DNA of 64,000 bases. Origin: Sva-07 sp963707515 (GTDB lineage: Bacteria > Actinomycetota > Acidimicrobiia > Acidimicrobiales > Ilumatobacteraceae). Below the pieces are notes generated by a model. It saw only the letters and a program-made list of their open reading frames with translations. It was not told the origin of the DNA and did not search any database. Positions 18,433 to 29,394 of this stretch are shown in pieces. Each line of letters starts with the position of its first letter. The first letter of the stretch is position 1. Position numbers and translations under genes: made by a program. Where the stretch lies: NCBI GenBank assembly GCA_963707515.1, contig CAVPQI010000001.1, positions 1,798,001 through 1,862,000 of the forward strand. The letters are read 5' to 3'.

Positions 18433-20043
18433 CTACGCGCAGACCGTCTCGTCCGCAGGCGGGACGAGTTGCAGCAGATACTCGTGGACGATGCCGCGCA
18501 CGCAGTCGTCGCTGCGGTAGCCGGTGTGCTCGTTCGCCTCGACGATCACGAGGCGACCGTCCTGGAGGGCGTCCGCCATCGCCCGGCTGCTGTCGAGCGG
18601 GGTCGCCGGGTCGCCGGTCGTGCCGATCACGACGATCGGTCCGGCGCCGATGCCGGTGATCTCGATGCGCGGGTCGAGCGCGTCGGGGAAGAAGGTGCAC
18701 GTGTACGAGCCGGTCGAGTACGGAAAGATGCGCGGCGCGACCTCGTGGATCTCGGCGACCTCGGCGTCGGACTCCTCGACGGTCGGGCGGTCGGCGTCGT
18801 CGGCACAGCTGATCGCCTGGAACGCCTCGATGAGGTTGGTGTAGGTGCCGTCGGGCTGACGTTCGTAGTACGCGTCGTGGAGCTGCAGCAGGCCGGCGCC
18901 GTCGCCGTTGACGGCGTCCTCGAGCGCCCGCTCGAAGGCCGGCCAGTACTGCTCGGAGTACATCGACTGCGCGGTGGCGATCGCCAGGACGCCGAGGCCG
19001 ACATCGGGCCGTCCCTCGACGCTGGGGATCGGGTTGGCGTCGAGGCTGGCCATCAGCTCCATGAACGCGCCGGCCGCGTCGCCGTCGTGATGGAAGGTGC
19101 ACGACGAGTCGGCACTGCACTGGGCGAGGAACGTGTCGAGGGCGCGTTCGAAGCCCGCCCCCTGTTGGAGGGTCGTCTCGAGCGGTGTCGCGTCGGGGTC
19201 GGCGGCGCCGTCGAACACCGCCGCACGCACGGTGGTGGGGAACAGCGTTGCCCACACGCCGCCGAGCTCGCTGCCGTAGCTGAACCCGAAGTAGGAGATC
19301 TGGTCGACGCCGAGCGCCTGCCGGATGGCATCCATGTCGCGAGCCGAGTTGTTGGTGCCGATGTACTGCAGCGTCTCGACGCGGTCCTCACACGCCGCGG
19401 CGAACCGTTCGGCGAGGTCGACCAACGCCTGCCGTTCGGTGTCGTCGTCGGGCGTGACGTCGAGTGTCGAGAAGTACTCGTCGTACTCGTCGTCGTCGAT
19501 GCAGTCGACGACGCCGTCGCTCTGGCCGGTCCCGCGCGGATCCCACCCGATGACGTCGAAGTTGTCAGTGATGTCGTCGTCGAACCAGCTCGTGGCGTGG
19601 AGTCCGAACGTGGCGCCGTCAGCGCCCGGTCCGCCGCGGTTGGCGAGCAACGGTCCGACCGGGTTCTCGATCGACGCCCGGTGGCGGGTGACGTACAGGT
19701 CGATCGTGTCGCCCTGCGGGTCGGCGTAGTCGACGGGCACCGTGATCCGACCCTCGTCGACCCGGTCGCCGAGCGGCGTCCACTCGATCGAGTACTCGAG
19801 GGGCTGCGGCGGTTCGGTGTCTTCCGGGTCGGTCGGCGTGGCGGCAGGCGGATCGGTGACGTCGCTGACGTCGCGGGTCAGCGTCGGCGGCTCCTGGTCG
19901 CCGTCGCCGCCAGAGCAGGCGAGCAGCAGGACGGGGAGCACCACCGCCAGGCCGGCGGTGACCAACGAACGCCTGGGTCCCGTCCCCGAACGTTCGTTAC
20001 TCCGAGGGTGGGCACGCACGTCGGACAGCGTACGGCGAGGCAT
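18433..20043 (-). CDS. Secreted lipoprotein peptidase, alpha/beta hydrolase with TAP-like domain
   Basis: This 536-residue protein belongs to the tripeptidyl-aminopeptidase-like hydrolases. It has a lipobox LLLACSG at about residues 39-45, an oxyanion segment NRGGPGADG, the nucleophile elbow GFSYGSELG, the acid GTTGDPATP and the histidine NEHTGY. The TAP-like C-terminal domain and paired Cys (CRGIVHEY, TFFPD region) are present. The first 30 codons run through a copy of the palindromic repeat, so NERSGTGPRRS comes from repeat DNA. Translation could also begin at the TTG after it, but the Arg-rich stretch makes a good signal-peptide n-region. It is divergent from the ABC exporter with 11 bp between starts. 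Confidence 0.88.
   Translation of the reverse strand: MPRRTLSDVRAHPRSNERSGTGPRRSLVTAGLAVVLPVLLLACSGGDGDQEPPTLTRDVSDVTDPPAATPTDPEDTEPPQPLEYSIEWTPLGDRVDEGRITVPVDYADPQGDTIDLYVTRHRASIENPVGPLLANRGGPGADGATFGLHATSWFDDDITDNFDVIGWDPRGTGQSDGVVDCIDDDEYDEYFSTLDVTPDDDTERQALVDLAERFAAACEDRVETLQYIGTNNSARDMDAIRQALGVDQISYFGFSYGSELGGVWATLFPTTVRAAVFDGAADPDATPLETTLQQGAGFERALDTFLAQCSADSSCTFHHDGDAAGAFMELMASLDANPIPSVEGRPDVGLGVLAIATAQSMYSEQYWPAFERALEDAVNGDGAGLLQLHDAYYERQPDGTYTNLIEAFQAISCADDADRPTVEESDAEVAEIHEVAPRIFPYSTGSYTCTFFPDALDPRIEITGIGAGPIVVIGTTGDPATPLDSSRAMADALQDGRLVIVEANEHTGYRSDDCVRGIVHEYLLQLVPPADETVCA
19964..20001. repeat. Palindrome copy lying inside a coding N-terminus
   Basis: AACGAACG...CGTTCGTT around CCTGGGTCCCGTCCCC matches the elements at 7.3 and 33.3 kb with three changes in the left arm. 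It encodes part of the lipoprotein N-region. Confidence 0.75.
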
Positions 20044-20048
20044 AGCGT
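20043..20048 (+). promoter_or_regulatory. -10 box TAGCGT, leaderless type
   Basis: TAGCGT ends 6 nt before the ATG at 20055 and overlaps the start codon of the divergent lipoprotein gene. Confidence 0.5.
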
Positions 20049-20054
20049 GACCAC

Positions 20055-21936
20055 ATGCGCGTCCCGCCCCATCGCCTGCATCGCAACGATGCCGACGCCG
20101 TCCGCGGGGTGGAGCTGCAGGACGACACCTTGCGTCGGGTCTGGGGGTTCGCCCGGCCGTACCGCGGCACGATCGCCGTCTTCCTGCTGGCGATCCTCGC
20201 CGCCGCGCTGCTCGGCGCTGGTGCCGGTGTTCGTCGTCCGGCGAACCATCGACGTCGCCATCCCGCAGGCCGACAAGGGCCAGATCGTGGTGCTGGCGAC
20301 GATCGCCGTGTTCGCCGCGCTCGGGGATGCCGCCCTCGCCATCGTCCAGCGTTGGGCCAGCGCCCGCGTCGGCGAAGGCCTGATCTTCGACCTGCGCGTC
20401 GCCAGCTCTTCGCCAAGGTCCTGCGGATGCCGATCGCCTTCTTCACCCGCACACCGACCGGGGCGATCATCGAGCCGGCTCAACAACGACGTCGTCGGTG
20501 CGCAGACCGCCGTGACCAGCACCCTCGGGACCGTCGTCAGCAACGTCATCATGCTGGCGACGACGTTGAGCGGCGATGTTCGCGCTCGAGTGGCGGCTGA
20601 CGCTTGCTGACGTTGATCGTGCTGCCGATGTTCGTCGTCCCCGCCCGCCGCGTCGGGCGCCGGCTGCAGTCGCTGTCGCGTCAACAGATGGGCCACAACG
20701 CGGCGATGACCACGCAGATGACCGAGCGCTTCAACGTGGCAGGAGCGACCCTGGTGCGCAGCTCTTCGGCTCGTCGCCGGCGCGAGCAGGACGCCTTCGA
20801 GGTGCATGCCGCCGCCGTGCGCGACACCGGCATCCGTCAGGCGATGTTGATGCGCGTCTTCTTCGTCGCCCTCGGCGCTCGTCGGCGCGCTCGGCACGGC
20901 GGCGATCTACGGCGTCGGCGCCTTCATGGTCGTCGACGGCACGATCACGATCGGCACGCTCGTCGCGCTCGCCGCACTCGTGACCCGGGTGTACCAGCCG
21001 TTGACCGGTCTGACCAACGCCCGCGTCGACCTGATGACGTCGATGGTCAGCTTCGAGCGGGTGTTCGAGGTGCTCGATGCGCCGGAGGCGATCCGCGAGC
21101 GGCCCGGTGCGGTCGAGCTCGTCGCGCCGCGCGGCGACGTGCGAGTTCGACCACGTCACGTTCCGCTACCCACCCGCGGCCGAGATCGGCGATCGCCACG
21201 ATGGAGCAGAACGTCGGACTCGGCGGCGACAGCGACCCCGACGTCGACGTGCTGTCGGAGCTTCGAGCCTCGACATCGCTGCCGGCGAGACGGTCGCCCT
21301 CGTCGGGCCGTCGGGTGCCGGCAAGTCGACCGCCGTGTCGTTGATCCCCCGTCTCTACGACGTCAGCGCCGGGGCGCGTGCGCATCGACGGTCACGACGT
21401 ACGCGACCTCACCCTCGACTCGCTCCGGGCGGCGATCGGGGTCGTGTCGCAGGACCCCCACCTGTTCCACGAGTCGATCGCCGCCAACCTCCGCTACGCC
21501 CAGCCCGACGCGACCGACGCCGAGCTCGTCGCGCCTGCCGCGCGGCCCGCATCCACGACACGATCGCCGCGCTCCCCGACGGCTACGACACGATCGTCGG
21601 CGACCGCGGCTACCGGCTCAGCGGTGGCGAGAAGCAACGCCTGGCGATCGCCCGCCTGCTGCTCAAGGATCCGGCGATCATGATCCTCGACGAGGCGACG
21701 AGCCACCTCGACAACGAGAACGAGGCGCGCGATCCAAGCGGCGCTCGACCATGCGATCGCGCGACCGCACGGCGATCGTCATCGCCCACCGGCTGTCCAC
21801 GGTGCGCAACGCCGATCGCATCGCCTACGTCGAAGCGGGCCGTGTCGTCGAGGCCGGTACCCACGACGAGCTCGTCGCCCGCGGCGGCCGCTACGCCCAG
21901 CAGCTCCGAGCCGGGGAGCTGGTGCACCCCGGCTGA
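20055..21936 (+). CDS. ABC exporter, fused membrane and ATPase domains (many frameshifts)
   Basis: This is a half-transporter of the multidrug/lipid exporter type. The membrane half shows DDTLRRVWGFARPYRGTIAV, RMPIAFFTRTPTGAII, RLNNDVVGAQTAVTSTLG and MTERFNVAGATLV. The ATPase half shows Walker A GPSGAGKST, Q-loop GVVSQDPHLF, signature LSGGEKQR, Walker B IMILDEATSHLD and H-loop VIAHRLSTVRNADRI. Fifteen or so breaks split it over all frames; about eleven are clear one-base insertions (for example ATC-G-AGC, GTG-C-GAG), the rest fit +2 or -1. Corrected length is about 620 residues. The substrate is unknown. Confidence 0.88.
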
Positions 21937-21952
21937 GACGGTGTCGGCAGGG

Positions 21953-24281
21953 CTACTGCACTTCCCACGAGTTGACGGCGTAGGCGCCGTTCTCGTTCAC
22001 CTGGACGAGGGCGACCGATGCCTCGTGGCCGCCGACGGCGTGGTCGACACGATGCGCAACCGCTTCTGCACGACCTCAGACTCGAAACCGAGGTCGACGC
22101 AGTTGACGCCGGCGACCCACCCGGTCGGTGTGGAGTCGACCACGGTCATCCGTGACCGGCGAGGCACGCCCGTCGACGACCTGCATCGTGTGCCAGCAGG
22201 CCGCCCGCGAACTGCATGGTTGTAGCCGTCGGGTTGTTGATGGCGACCGTGCCCTGAGGGACGGCGATGTACCCGGGGATCCGGATCGACGCCGGCGCCG
22301 ACGTCGTGGATGGCGTGCGACAGGTCGATGTCGACGATCGGATCGGTGACCGGCGGCACGCCGGCAGGGGCGTGACGCGGCGGCCGGCGCGACCGGCGTC
22401 GGCGACCGATCCGCCAGCGTGCTGTAGTTCAGTCGACGCGCCGGAGACTCGACTCGCACGCCGCCGAGCGTCGTCGCGGTTACCTGGAGCCGGTACTGCG
22501 GTCTGTCGTGAGACCACGTGATCCGTGCACGAGCGAGGCGCGGTCGGGCGCCGGGCTGTCGATCACACGCGTCGGTGCCGACCTGTCGTGGTGCCCGGTG
22601 GACGTTCGGTGGACCGTGACGGTGTAGCGGACGATCGGGGTCGCCGGCGCGGAGAGCGCTGGCGGCGTCCACGGACGCGAGTGCCCGTTGGCTAGCGATC
22701 CCGTCGGTGTCATCGGGGTCAGCGTGGTCGTGGGCGGCGACGCCCCGAGCAGGCCGAGCCGCCCGTTCTTGTACACGCGCGGTGGTCGTCCCTCGAGGAA
22801 GCGGGCGGTGACGCGGAAGCGCAAGCGGTAACATCCCGACCGAGTTGACGGCCTCGCACGTGGAACTCGTGCGCCGTATCGGCCATGTTGACCTGGCAGC
22901 CCCGTGATCGAGGCACTCGAGATGAACTGCGTTCGCCGGGATCGTGGCGACACGCTGGTCGTCGGTCGAACCAGTCGACAACACCTGGTACGGTGCCCGG
23001 CACCACGCCGCCCCAGGTCGCGTCCGGCAGACGCTGCCACGTGACGTAGGCGGCACCGTTCGTGCCGTTGGTACTCAGGACACTGGTGCGATAGGTCACG
23101 ACCGGGTTCTGAACGTGGAACCGCGGCACTCGGGCCACGTCGGTGAGGACCGACGGAACCATCTTGTGGGTGATCGGCGACTCTCGAATAGTGGTTCCGT
23201 CGGTCGCCTTCCCCACCTGCACGTACGACTGGGGGACGTCGAGGAATCCAGGTTCGTTGTAGCCCTCGTAAACCCCGGCCCCCGACACCTGTCCGTTCAC
23301 GCTGGCGATCGACACGAACAGTGACGGGTCGCTCGCTCGGTCGTCGACGTAGCGCCGGTTGAAGACGAGGTCGAGCTTGCGGCCGTTGTCGTTCGACACG
23401 ACGAGGCGACCGTCGTCGCCAAAGATCCAGGTCGCCCCGAACCCGGTGATGCTGTGAGGCTCGGTCTGGGGCAGCGTCGGCTCGGCAAAGAACACCGCCT
23501 CCTGGCTCGTGGTGCAGCCCTGGTAGCGCCCGTCGCCGACGACCACGTTGGCGCCGCCTTCGACGCGCACCTTGCCTTCGAAGTAGTAGATGCCCGATGT
23601 GAAGAACGTGGGGCCCGTCAGCACGATGTCGTCGACGTACTTGCCCGGGAAGTACACCTTGCAGGTCTGGCCGCCGAGGTTGTAGGCGACCGGCATGTCG
23701 TAGCCCTGCACGCGTGTGCGCGTGATCAGCGCATAGCTCGGCAGGTCGGGCAGCCAGATGGTGTCGGCCTCACTCCCGTTCGGGTCGTCCTGGAGCGCAG
23801 TACCGCGTCCTCGGCACCCAGTCGCTCGGGTTTCCCGTCGGTGACCCGTACTTCTTGCCCTTCAGCGCAGGGGGGATCGTCTGGCCCGCTTCGGTCGCCG
23901 TCAACCCGTACCGCAGGTGATCATTGATCACCGTCTTGGCGAACCCGACGAGTTGGCAGGTCGTTTCAACCTCGACCCCGTTCATGTCCGTCGACGTGTA
24001 GTCGACCGGCGCGGTCTGCGACTGGTCGCAGTTCCGGTAGAGATCGAGCGGGTCGTACAGCGCCGTGCGCAATCCGGCTTTGACGGCCTCGAACCGCTGC
24101 GTCTTTGCGCTCAGCACCGAGTTGGCTTTCAACACCGTGGTCGCGTAACTCATCACCGGGAGCACGACCAGCGAACCGATGACAACCATCACGAGGACGA
24201 GCGGCAACACGGCGCCACGGTCGGTCGCGCGATCGCAACCGCCGGTTGGTCGGGACCAGGATGCTGGGAACGGGAAGGCAT
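21953..24281 (-). CDS. PilX-like pilus-associated surface protein (many frameshifts)
   Basis: The N-terminus reads DRGAVLPLVLVMVVIGSLVV, a charged residue pair then one membrane segment, as in PilX/TadE-like pilus proteins, with an extracellular rest. Later pieces include CKVYFPGKYVDDIVLTG, YYFEGKVRVEGGANVVVGDG, fibronectin-III-like ITWSHDRPQYRLQVTATTL, and a C-terminus NENGAYAVNSWEVQ at the stop near 21953. The pieces come from all three frames; corrected length is about 750-770 residues. The start may be the ATG at 24281 or a GTG at 24296 that overlaps the previous stop. It is third in the minor-pilin operon and probably an adhesin or tip component. Confidence 0.7.
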
Positions 24282-24292
24282 GGATATCGGTG

Positions 24293-26428
24293 TCACTCTG
24301 CCGGCGGCGTGTAGTTGACGTAGTGGGTGCACGAAGCGGCGCCGTTCGCCGTGATGCGCAGCGAGAAGCCGTACCAATCCGGATCGCCCGTCGGGAGCAA
24401 CGGAAGATTCGTCACCGGCATGCCGGCGACGGTGCACTCCCACCGGTTCGTCGAGTAGCCCTTCGCTGCGAGTGCGAGAAGTTCAGCGGCAGGAACTCGA
24501 CGTCGACGTACTGGCCACCCTTGATCGACAGATCGAAGGTCCGCGCCGTGTTGGCGATGTTCGTCTCGGCGAACTTCTGGACCTCGGCGCTCTGGCGAGC
24601 CGTCGGAGTTGGTCGTCTTCTCGGCGATGTAGCGGAACGGCTCGCTCGCGTAGGGGTACTGGCCGCTCTCGTCCTGGCGTCGCCAGCCGGGTCTGGAACG
24701 TGATCGTGCCGGCGCATTCACCGAGGGCGACGTCCGCGCAGCGCAGTCGGCAGCAGCGACCAGGTCTGCGGGAAGTACAGCCGAGCCGTGTCAGTGGTTC
24801 TTGTAGTACTGTCTCGCCCGTGGCGCCGGGCTCGTCGGGCATCGACGTCGGCGCCGGGCCGCTCTACACGATGACGTCACCGACGATCAGGTCGCCGAGG
24901 ATGTCCTTGTTCCGCTGGTTCGACGTCGCTACCGCCCTTGACCGCACCGCCACGTGGACGGGCTGTCGGTCGTCGGTCGAAGACGCCGACGCCGACACCG
25001 ATCAACTTCGTCTTGCCGCGAAGTGACGCGGCGATCCACTCCGCCCGGTTGAAGGCGACCTGGTGGTAGTTGTCCGTAGTTGTAGGACGGAGCCGGCCAG
25101 CGCTGGGGTTGACGCAGGCGTACTCGGCGCCCCGCTCGTCGGCCAGCCCACCGGGTCGGGGACGTTCCCTGCGCGTCTTGTTGGATCTGCGGTCACGGGT
25201 CGGGATGCCGTCGGTGAAGAACACGACGGTGTGCGGGCATGTCGGTGGTCGTGATCGTTCCGTTCGTCTCGTAGCCGACCCGGTAGAGCGCCTCCTCCCA
25301 GTTCGTGTAACCGGTCACCGCCGGCACCGCCGAGCTTGATGTCGTTGCGGCGAAGGTTGTACAACGCGTCGGCCTGCGCCGGATCGGTCATGTCGAAGTA
25401 CTTGTGCCATGCCGGTGCCGGCGCCGAGCACCCGGCTGTACTCGGTGAACGTGACGATCTGGACCTGCACCGGCGTGCCGCGCAGCGTGTTGATGAACTC
25501 GCGCACGGCGTCGCGCACCATGACGATGTTGTCGCGCCGATCGACTGCGACTCGTCGATGACGAGCGTGATCGGACCGCCGCAGCGGCTTCGGCAGCGAC
25601 GAACGACGGCGAACCGACCATGCTCGTGCGAAGCGATGTCCTCGCGGGTCGTGCCGCCGGCGGTGATGCTGATCTGGTTGCGGCCGCCACCGGCTCCAGC
25701 GACCGCGCCGCCACCGTCGATCGTGACGATGACTCGGTTGGCGTCCTTCCACTGCGACGGGTCGGCGAGCGGTCCCGCCGGCGTCGGGCCCGGCGACCGC
25801 GTCCGGCGCGAGCGGCTCACTGACGCGGATCACCCACGTCGGGCTCGTCACGCCGGGCACGAACGGGACCGGTTGCCGATCGTCGTCGAGCGGCGGCCCG
25901 GCCAGGTCGCGGAGGACGACACGAGCTGTTGCACGTCCAGGACCCTCGAGGACCGGGATCGCCGGTGGCGTCCTTCTGTACGGGCGGAGCACTCGACTCG
26001 CCACAGCTCGTACGTCATGCCGTCGGCGCTCGGCGTGAAGTGGTACGACACGTTGGTCCAGAAGCCGTTCGCCGTTCGCGTCGCGTCGACGTGCCCACGT
26101 CATCATCACCACGTTCGATCCGCGACCGAGATCGATGCCGACCGGGCACACCAGGTCGCCCACACGGCGTGGCGCTGCCGGCTCGGTGATGACCTCGTCG
26201 GCCGATGCGAGGTCGGCCGGCATCCACAGCCCGACGCTCTGCTCGGAGCGGGCCACGTTGAGCCGGCCCTCGGTGCTGCTCTGTTGACGCAGCGTCACGA
26301 CGATCGCGCTCGACAGCACCGTGACGATCAACCCCATGATCGTCGACGGCGACGAGCAGCTCGGGCAGGGTCATCCCGCGATCGAGCGTCGCGACGGGAT
26401 GGGCATGCCGGAATGCGAGGTCAGACAT
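24293..26428 (-). CDS. Minor prepilin with von Willebrand A domain (many frameshifts)
   Basis: The N-terminus MSDLAFRHAHPVATLDRG then MTLPELLVAV is a class III leader (Glu at +5); after one extra G it continues TIMGLIVTVLSSAIVV. The middle carries a VWA domain: the MIDAS motif VIDESQSIG, VRDAVREFINTLRGTPVQVQ, a TNWEEAL threonine loop and FFTDGIPT. I traced the join from leader to MIDAS and found no stop once single extra bases are removed. Near 24864 a TAG lies in the frame of GDLIVGDVIV; the same frame resumes as MPDEPGATGETV, so either the gene ends there or the TAG is an error and the 190-residue domain ending THYVNYTPPAE belongs to the same protein. Its start overlaps the previous stop by eight bases. 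A metal-dependent tip adhesin is the likely role. Confidence 0.72.
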
Positions 26429-26882
26429 CGGACTTCACCACCTGGATCGTGCGGCAGACGCGTGGTTCGGACTCGTGATCGTCACGGTGACCCGCTGGAC
26501 GACGCGCTTGCCGAGGTCGTCGAGCTGGGCAGACGCCCTCCTGCCAGCCGAGCGCCGGACACGTCCGGGTTGTAGAACTCGTGACGGACGTTCGCGGCAC
26601 GGGCGTACTCACCCTCCCCGGTCCACCAACCCTGCGACCGGACCGCAGCGACGGCGTACTCGGTGTACCGCCTCGATGGTCACACCGCATCGGCGCTCGG
26701 TTGATGCGGTCGGCCGCGTTGACGACCACCGTCTCCACCTGGGCGGCGTCCCGGCTGACTGACGACGCGCGGATCGACGTCGTCACGGCGTTCATGATCG
26801 CCACGACCAGCGTGCCCATGAGGGCGATGGCGATGACGATCTCGACGAGCGAGATCCCGACATCTCGTCGACGGATGCGCAC
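26421..26882 (-). CDS. Minor prepilin (PilV-like), frameshifted
   Basis: MRIRRRDVG followed by ISLVEIVIAIALMGTLVVAI is a class III prepilin leader with Glu at +5 and the assembly helix. ASSVSRDAAQVETVVVNAADRINRA follows before the frame becomes unlike a pilin after about residue 65. The C-terminal half is split among frames (for example EVVNPYEFYN-like order is not recoverable with confidence). It is the first gene of a minor-pilin operon running toward 21.95 kb. The 254 bp upstream to the divergent aminotransferase hold its promoter, which I could not pick out. Confidence 0.78.
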   Translation of the reverse strand: MRIRRRDVGISLVEIVIAIALMGTLVVAIMNAVTTSIRASSVSRDAAQVETVVVNAADRINRAPMRCDHRGGTPSTPSLRSGRRVGGPGRVSTPVPRTSVTSSTTRTCPALGWQEGVCPARRPRQARRPAGHRDDHESEPRVCRTIQVVKSDV

Positions 26883-27136
26883 ACGCCGGATGACGGTCGA
26901 GCGCTAGGCTCGGGTTCGGGCTTCATACGGCTCCTTCATCGGGCGGGGCAGGCACGAGCTTGAACTCGGGATCGCCTCGGGAGTTCCTCCGCCGACCCGC
27001 AACGTACGGATGCGTCGGTCAGCGCTCACGCGGTCGCCCGTCAAGCCACTGCAAAGTCGGCGAACCCTTGACCGTTTGCAGACGAAGCAGAGGACGGGAA
27101 CGAAACCCAGCCATCGCGGTCTGCGATGATCGTCCG

Positions 27137-28276
27137 GTGATCGAGGCCGCCGTCCGCGCCACTGCCGTGCCGCCGTTCCATGCCATGGCGATGAGCCGCC
27201 GGGCGAGCCGACTGGAGGCGAGCGGGCGTCGGGTCCTCCACCTCGAGGTCGGTCAGCCGTCGACGCCGCTGCCGGTCGTCGCCCGCGACGCGGTCCGCCG
27301 CCACCTCGACGAGCCGCTCGGCTACACCAACGCACCGGGCATCCACCCACTGCGCACGCGCCTCGCGGCGCGCTACACCGACGTCGACGTCGACCGGGTG
27401 CTCGTCGTCGGTGGCGCCTCCGCCGGCTTCACGCTCGCCTTCCTGACGCTGTTCCAGCCGGGCGACCGGGTCGGCGTGATCGAACCCGGCTACCCCTGCT
27501 ACCGCAATGCGCTGATCGCCCTCGGCATCGAACCGGTGGCGATCCCGGTCGGCCACGACACCCGCTGGGCGCCGACCCCTGCACACCTCGACGAGGCCGG
27601 CCATCTCGACGGGCTCGTGCTGGCATCACCGTCGAATCCGACCGGCACCGTCCTCACGGCCGACGCCCTGGCGGCGATCACCGCGGCGTGCGCCGAGCGA
27701 GGCATCGCCGTCGTCGCCGACGAGATCTACCACGGCATCGTCGACGGACCGCCGGCCCCGCAGGTGCTCGACCACCATCCGGACGCCTTCGTCGTCAACA
27801 GCTTCTCCAAGTACTGGTCGATGACGGGGTGGCGTGTCGGCTGGATCGTCGTGCCGGAATCGGTCGTCGACACGGTCGAACGCCTCCAGCAGAACCTGTA
27901 CATCTGTGCCCCGCACGTCTCGCAGGTCGCCGCGCTGGCCGCACTCGACGCGGCCGACGAGCTCGATGGCCACGTCGCCCGCTACCGCGAGAACCGGCAG
28001 ATCCTGCTCGCCGGCCTGGCCACCGCCGGCATCACCGAGATCGCCCCGGCCGACGGCGCGTTCTACGTGTACGCCCACGTGCCCCACCTCACGACCGACG
28101 CCGGAATCGACTCGCTGACACTCACCGGCCGTTGGCTCGACGAGCTCGGCGTGGCAGCGACGCCCGGCGTCGACTTCGACCTCGCCCGGGGACACGAGTA
28201 CGTCCGCTTCTCGTACGCCGGAACCGGACCGGACATGGCCGAGGCCTGCGCACTGCTGGCGGGCTGGCAACCGTGA
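27137..28276 (+). CDS. Class I/II PLP aminotransferase
   Basis: The 379-residue product is a fold-type I aminotransferase. Marks are the HLEVGQPSTPLPVV N-terminus, LGYTNAPGIHPLRTRLAARY, SPSNPTGTVL, VADEIYHGIV and the PLP lysine in NSFSKYWSMTGWRVGW, then RFSYAG near the end. A GTG at 27137 is used because the family's first helix (VIEAAVRATAVPPFHAMAM) begins there; an ATG at 27182 is the alternative. The stop overlaps the next start (GTGA), so it is coexpressed with the CoA-transferase. Amino-donor specificity cannot be told. Confidence 0.9.
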   Translation: MIEAAVRATAVPPFHAMAMSRRASRLEASGRRVLHLEVGQPSTPLPVVARDAVRRHLDEPLGYTNAPGIHPLRTRLAARYTDVDVDRVLVVGGASAGFTLAFLTLFQPGDRVGVIEPGYPCYRNALIALGIEPVAIPVGHDTRWAPTPAHLDEAGHLDGLVLASPSNPTGTVLTADALAAITAACAERGIAVVADEIYHGIVDGPPAPQVLDHHPDAFVVNSFSKYWSMTGWRVGWIVVPESVVDTVERLQQNLYICAPHVSQVAALAALDAADELDGHVARYRENRQILLAGLATAGITEIAPADGAFYVYAHVPHLTTDAGIDSLTLTGRWLDELGVAATPGVDFDLARGHEYVRFSYAGTGPDMAEACALLAGWQP

Positions 28277-29392
28277 CCGCGCCGCTCGCCGGGCTGCGCG
28301 TCCTCGACCTGTCGACGGTGCTCGCCGGCCCGAACTGCGCCCGCTACCTCGGCGACTTCGGCGCCGACGTGATCAAGGTCGAGCGGCCGGGCGGCGACAG
28401 CCTGCGCAACATGGCCTGGCGCGACCCGCGCGACGGCGAGGGCCTGTGGTGGAAGCTGGTCAACCGCAACAAGCGCACGGTCGTGCTCGACCTCAAGGCC
28501 GACGACGACCGCGCCGTCCTCCTCCGGCTCGTCGACGACGCCCACGTGCTCGTCGAGAACTCACGGCCGGGTGCGATGGAGCGCATCGACCTCGGACCCG
28601 ACGTGCTGCTCGCTCGACGTCCGGCGTTGGTGATCACCCGCATCAGCGGGTTCGGGCAGGACGGTCCGTACGCCAACCGGCCCGGGTTCGCCACGATCGC
28701 CGAGGCGATGTCGGGCCTCGCCGCGCTGTCCGGGGAGCCCGACGGGCAGCCGTTGCTCCCGCCGATCGCCCTCACCGACGAGGTCACCGGGCTCGCCGCC
28801 GCATTCGCCACGATGGTCGCCCTGCACTCCGGGGTCGGCCAGGTCGTCGACGCCAACCTGCTCGAGACGATGTTCCAGCTGATGGGGCCGCTGGTGTCGC
28901 TCTACGCCGTCAGCGGCGAGCAGCAGCCGCGGCTCGGTGCCGGCCTGCCGTACACCGTCCCGCGTGGCACGTACCGGTGCCGCGACGGCCGCTGGGTCGC
29001 CGTGTCGACGAGCAGCGATTCCATCGCCGCCCGCGTGATGGCCATCCTCGGTGTCGCCGACGACGAGCGGTTCACGACGTTCGCCGGGCGAGCCGAACAC
29101 CGCGACGAGCTCGAGCAGGTGATGGTCGGCGTGGTGCGCGGCGCGCACCCAGCAGGAGGTGCTCGACACGTTCACCGCCGCCGAGGCGGCGATCGGTCCC
29201 GTGTTCGACATGGCCGACATCGCCGCCGACCCGCACTACGCCGCCCGTGAGGTGATCACCGAGGTCGGCGACACCCCGATGCAGGCGCTGATCGCCCGTC
29301 TCTCGGCGACGCCAGGCTCACTGCGCTGGCCCGGCCGCCCGATCGACGCCGACGGCGACGCAATCCGTCGCCACGGCTGGTCGTCCGACTGA
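28273..29392 (+). CDS. CaiB/BaiF family (type III) CoA-transferase (one frameshift)
   Basis: Family III CoA-transferases move CoA between carboxylic acids through an aspartyl intermediate. Seen are PLAGLRVLDLSTVLAGPNCARY, FGADVIKVERPGGD, VLDLKADDDRAVLLRLV, ISGFGQDGPYANRPGF and VDANLLETMF, with the candidate Asp in the last. One extra C near 29144 (GCG-C-ACC) breaks the frame before TQQEVLDTFTAAEAAIGPV; without it the protein is 372 residues. The GTG start overlaps the aminotransferase stop. The acyl substrate is not evident. Confidence 0.88.
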
Positions 29393-29394
29393 CC

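Noticed and set aside
20055..26882. True pseudogenes in the exporter and minor-pilin genes
   Set aside because: All motifs survive and frames rejoin without stops when single bases are dropped; deletions, expected in decay, are missing. Sequence error is the simpler reading, though not proved.
26904..27350. Minus-strand 148-codon frame over the aminotransferase start
   Set aside because: It is mostly antisense of the aminotransferase and has no recognisable domain or ribosome site.
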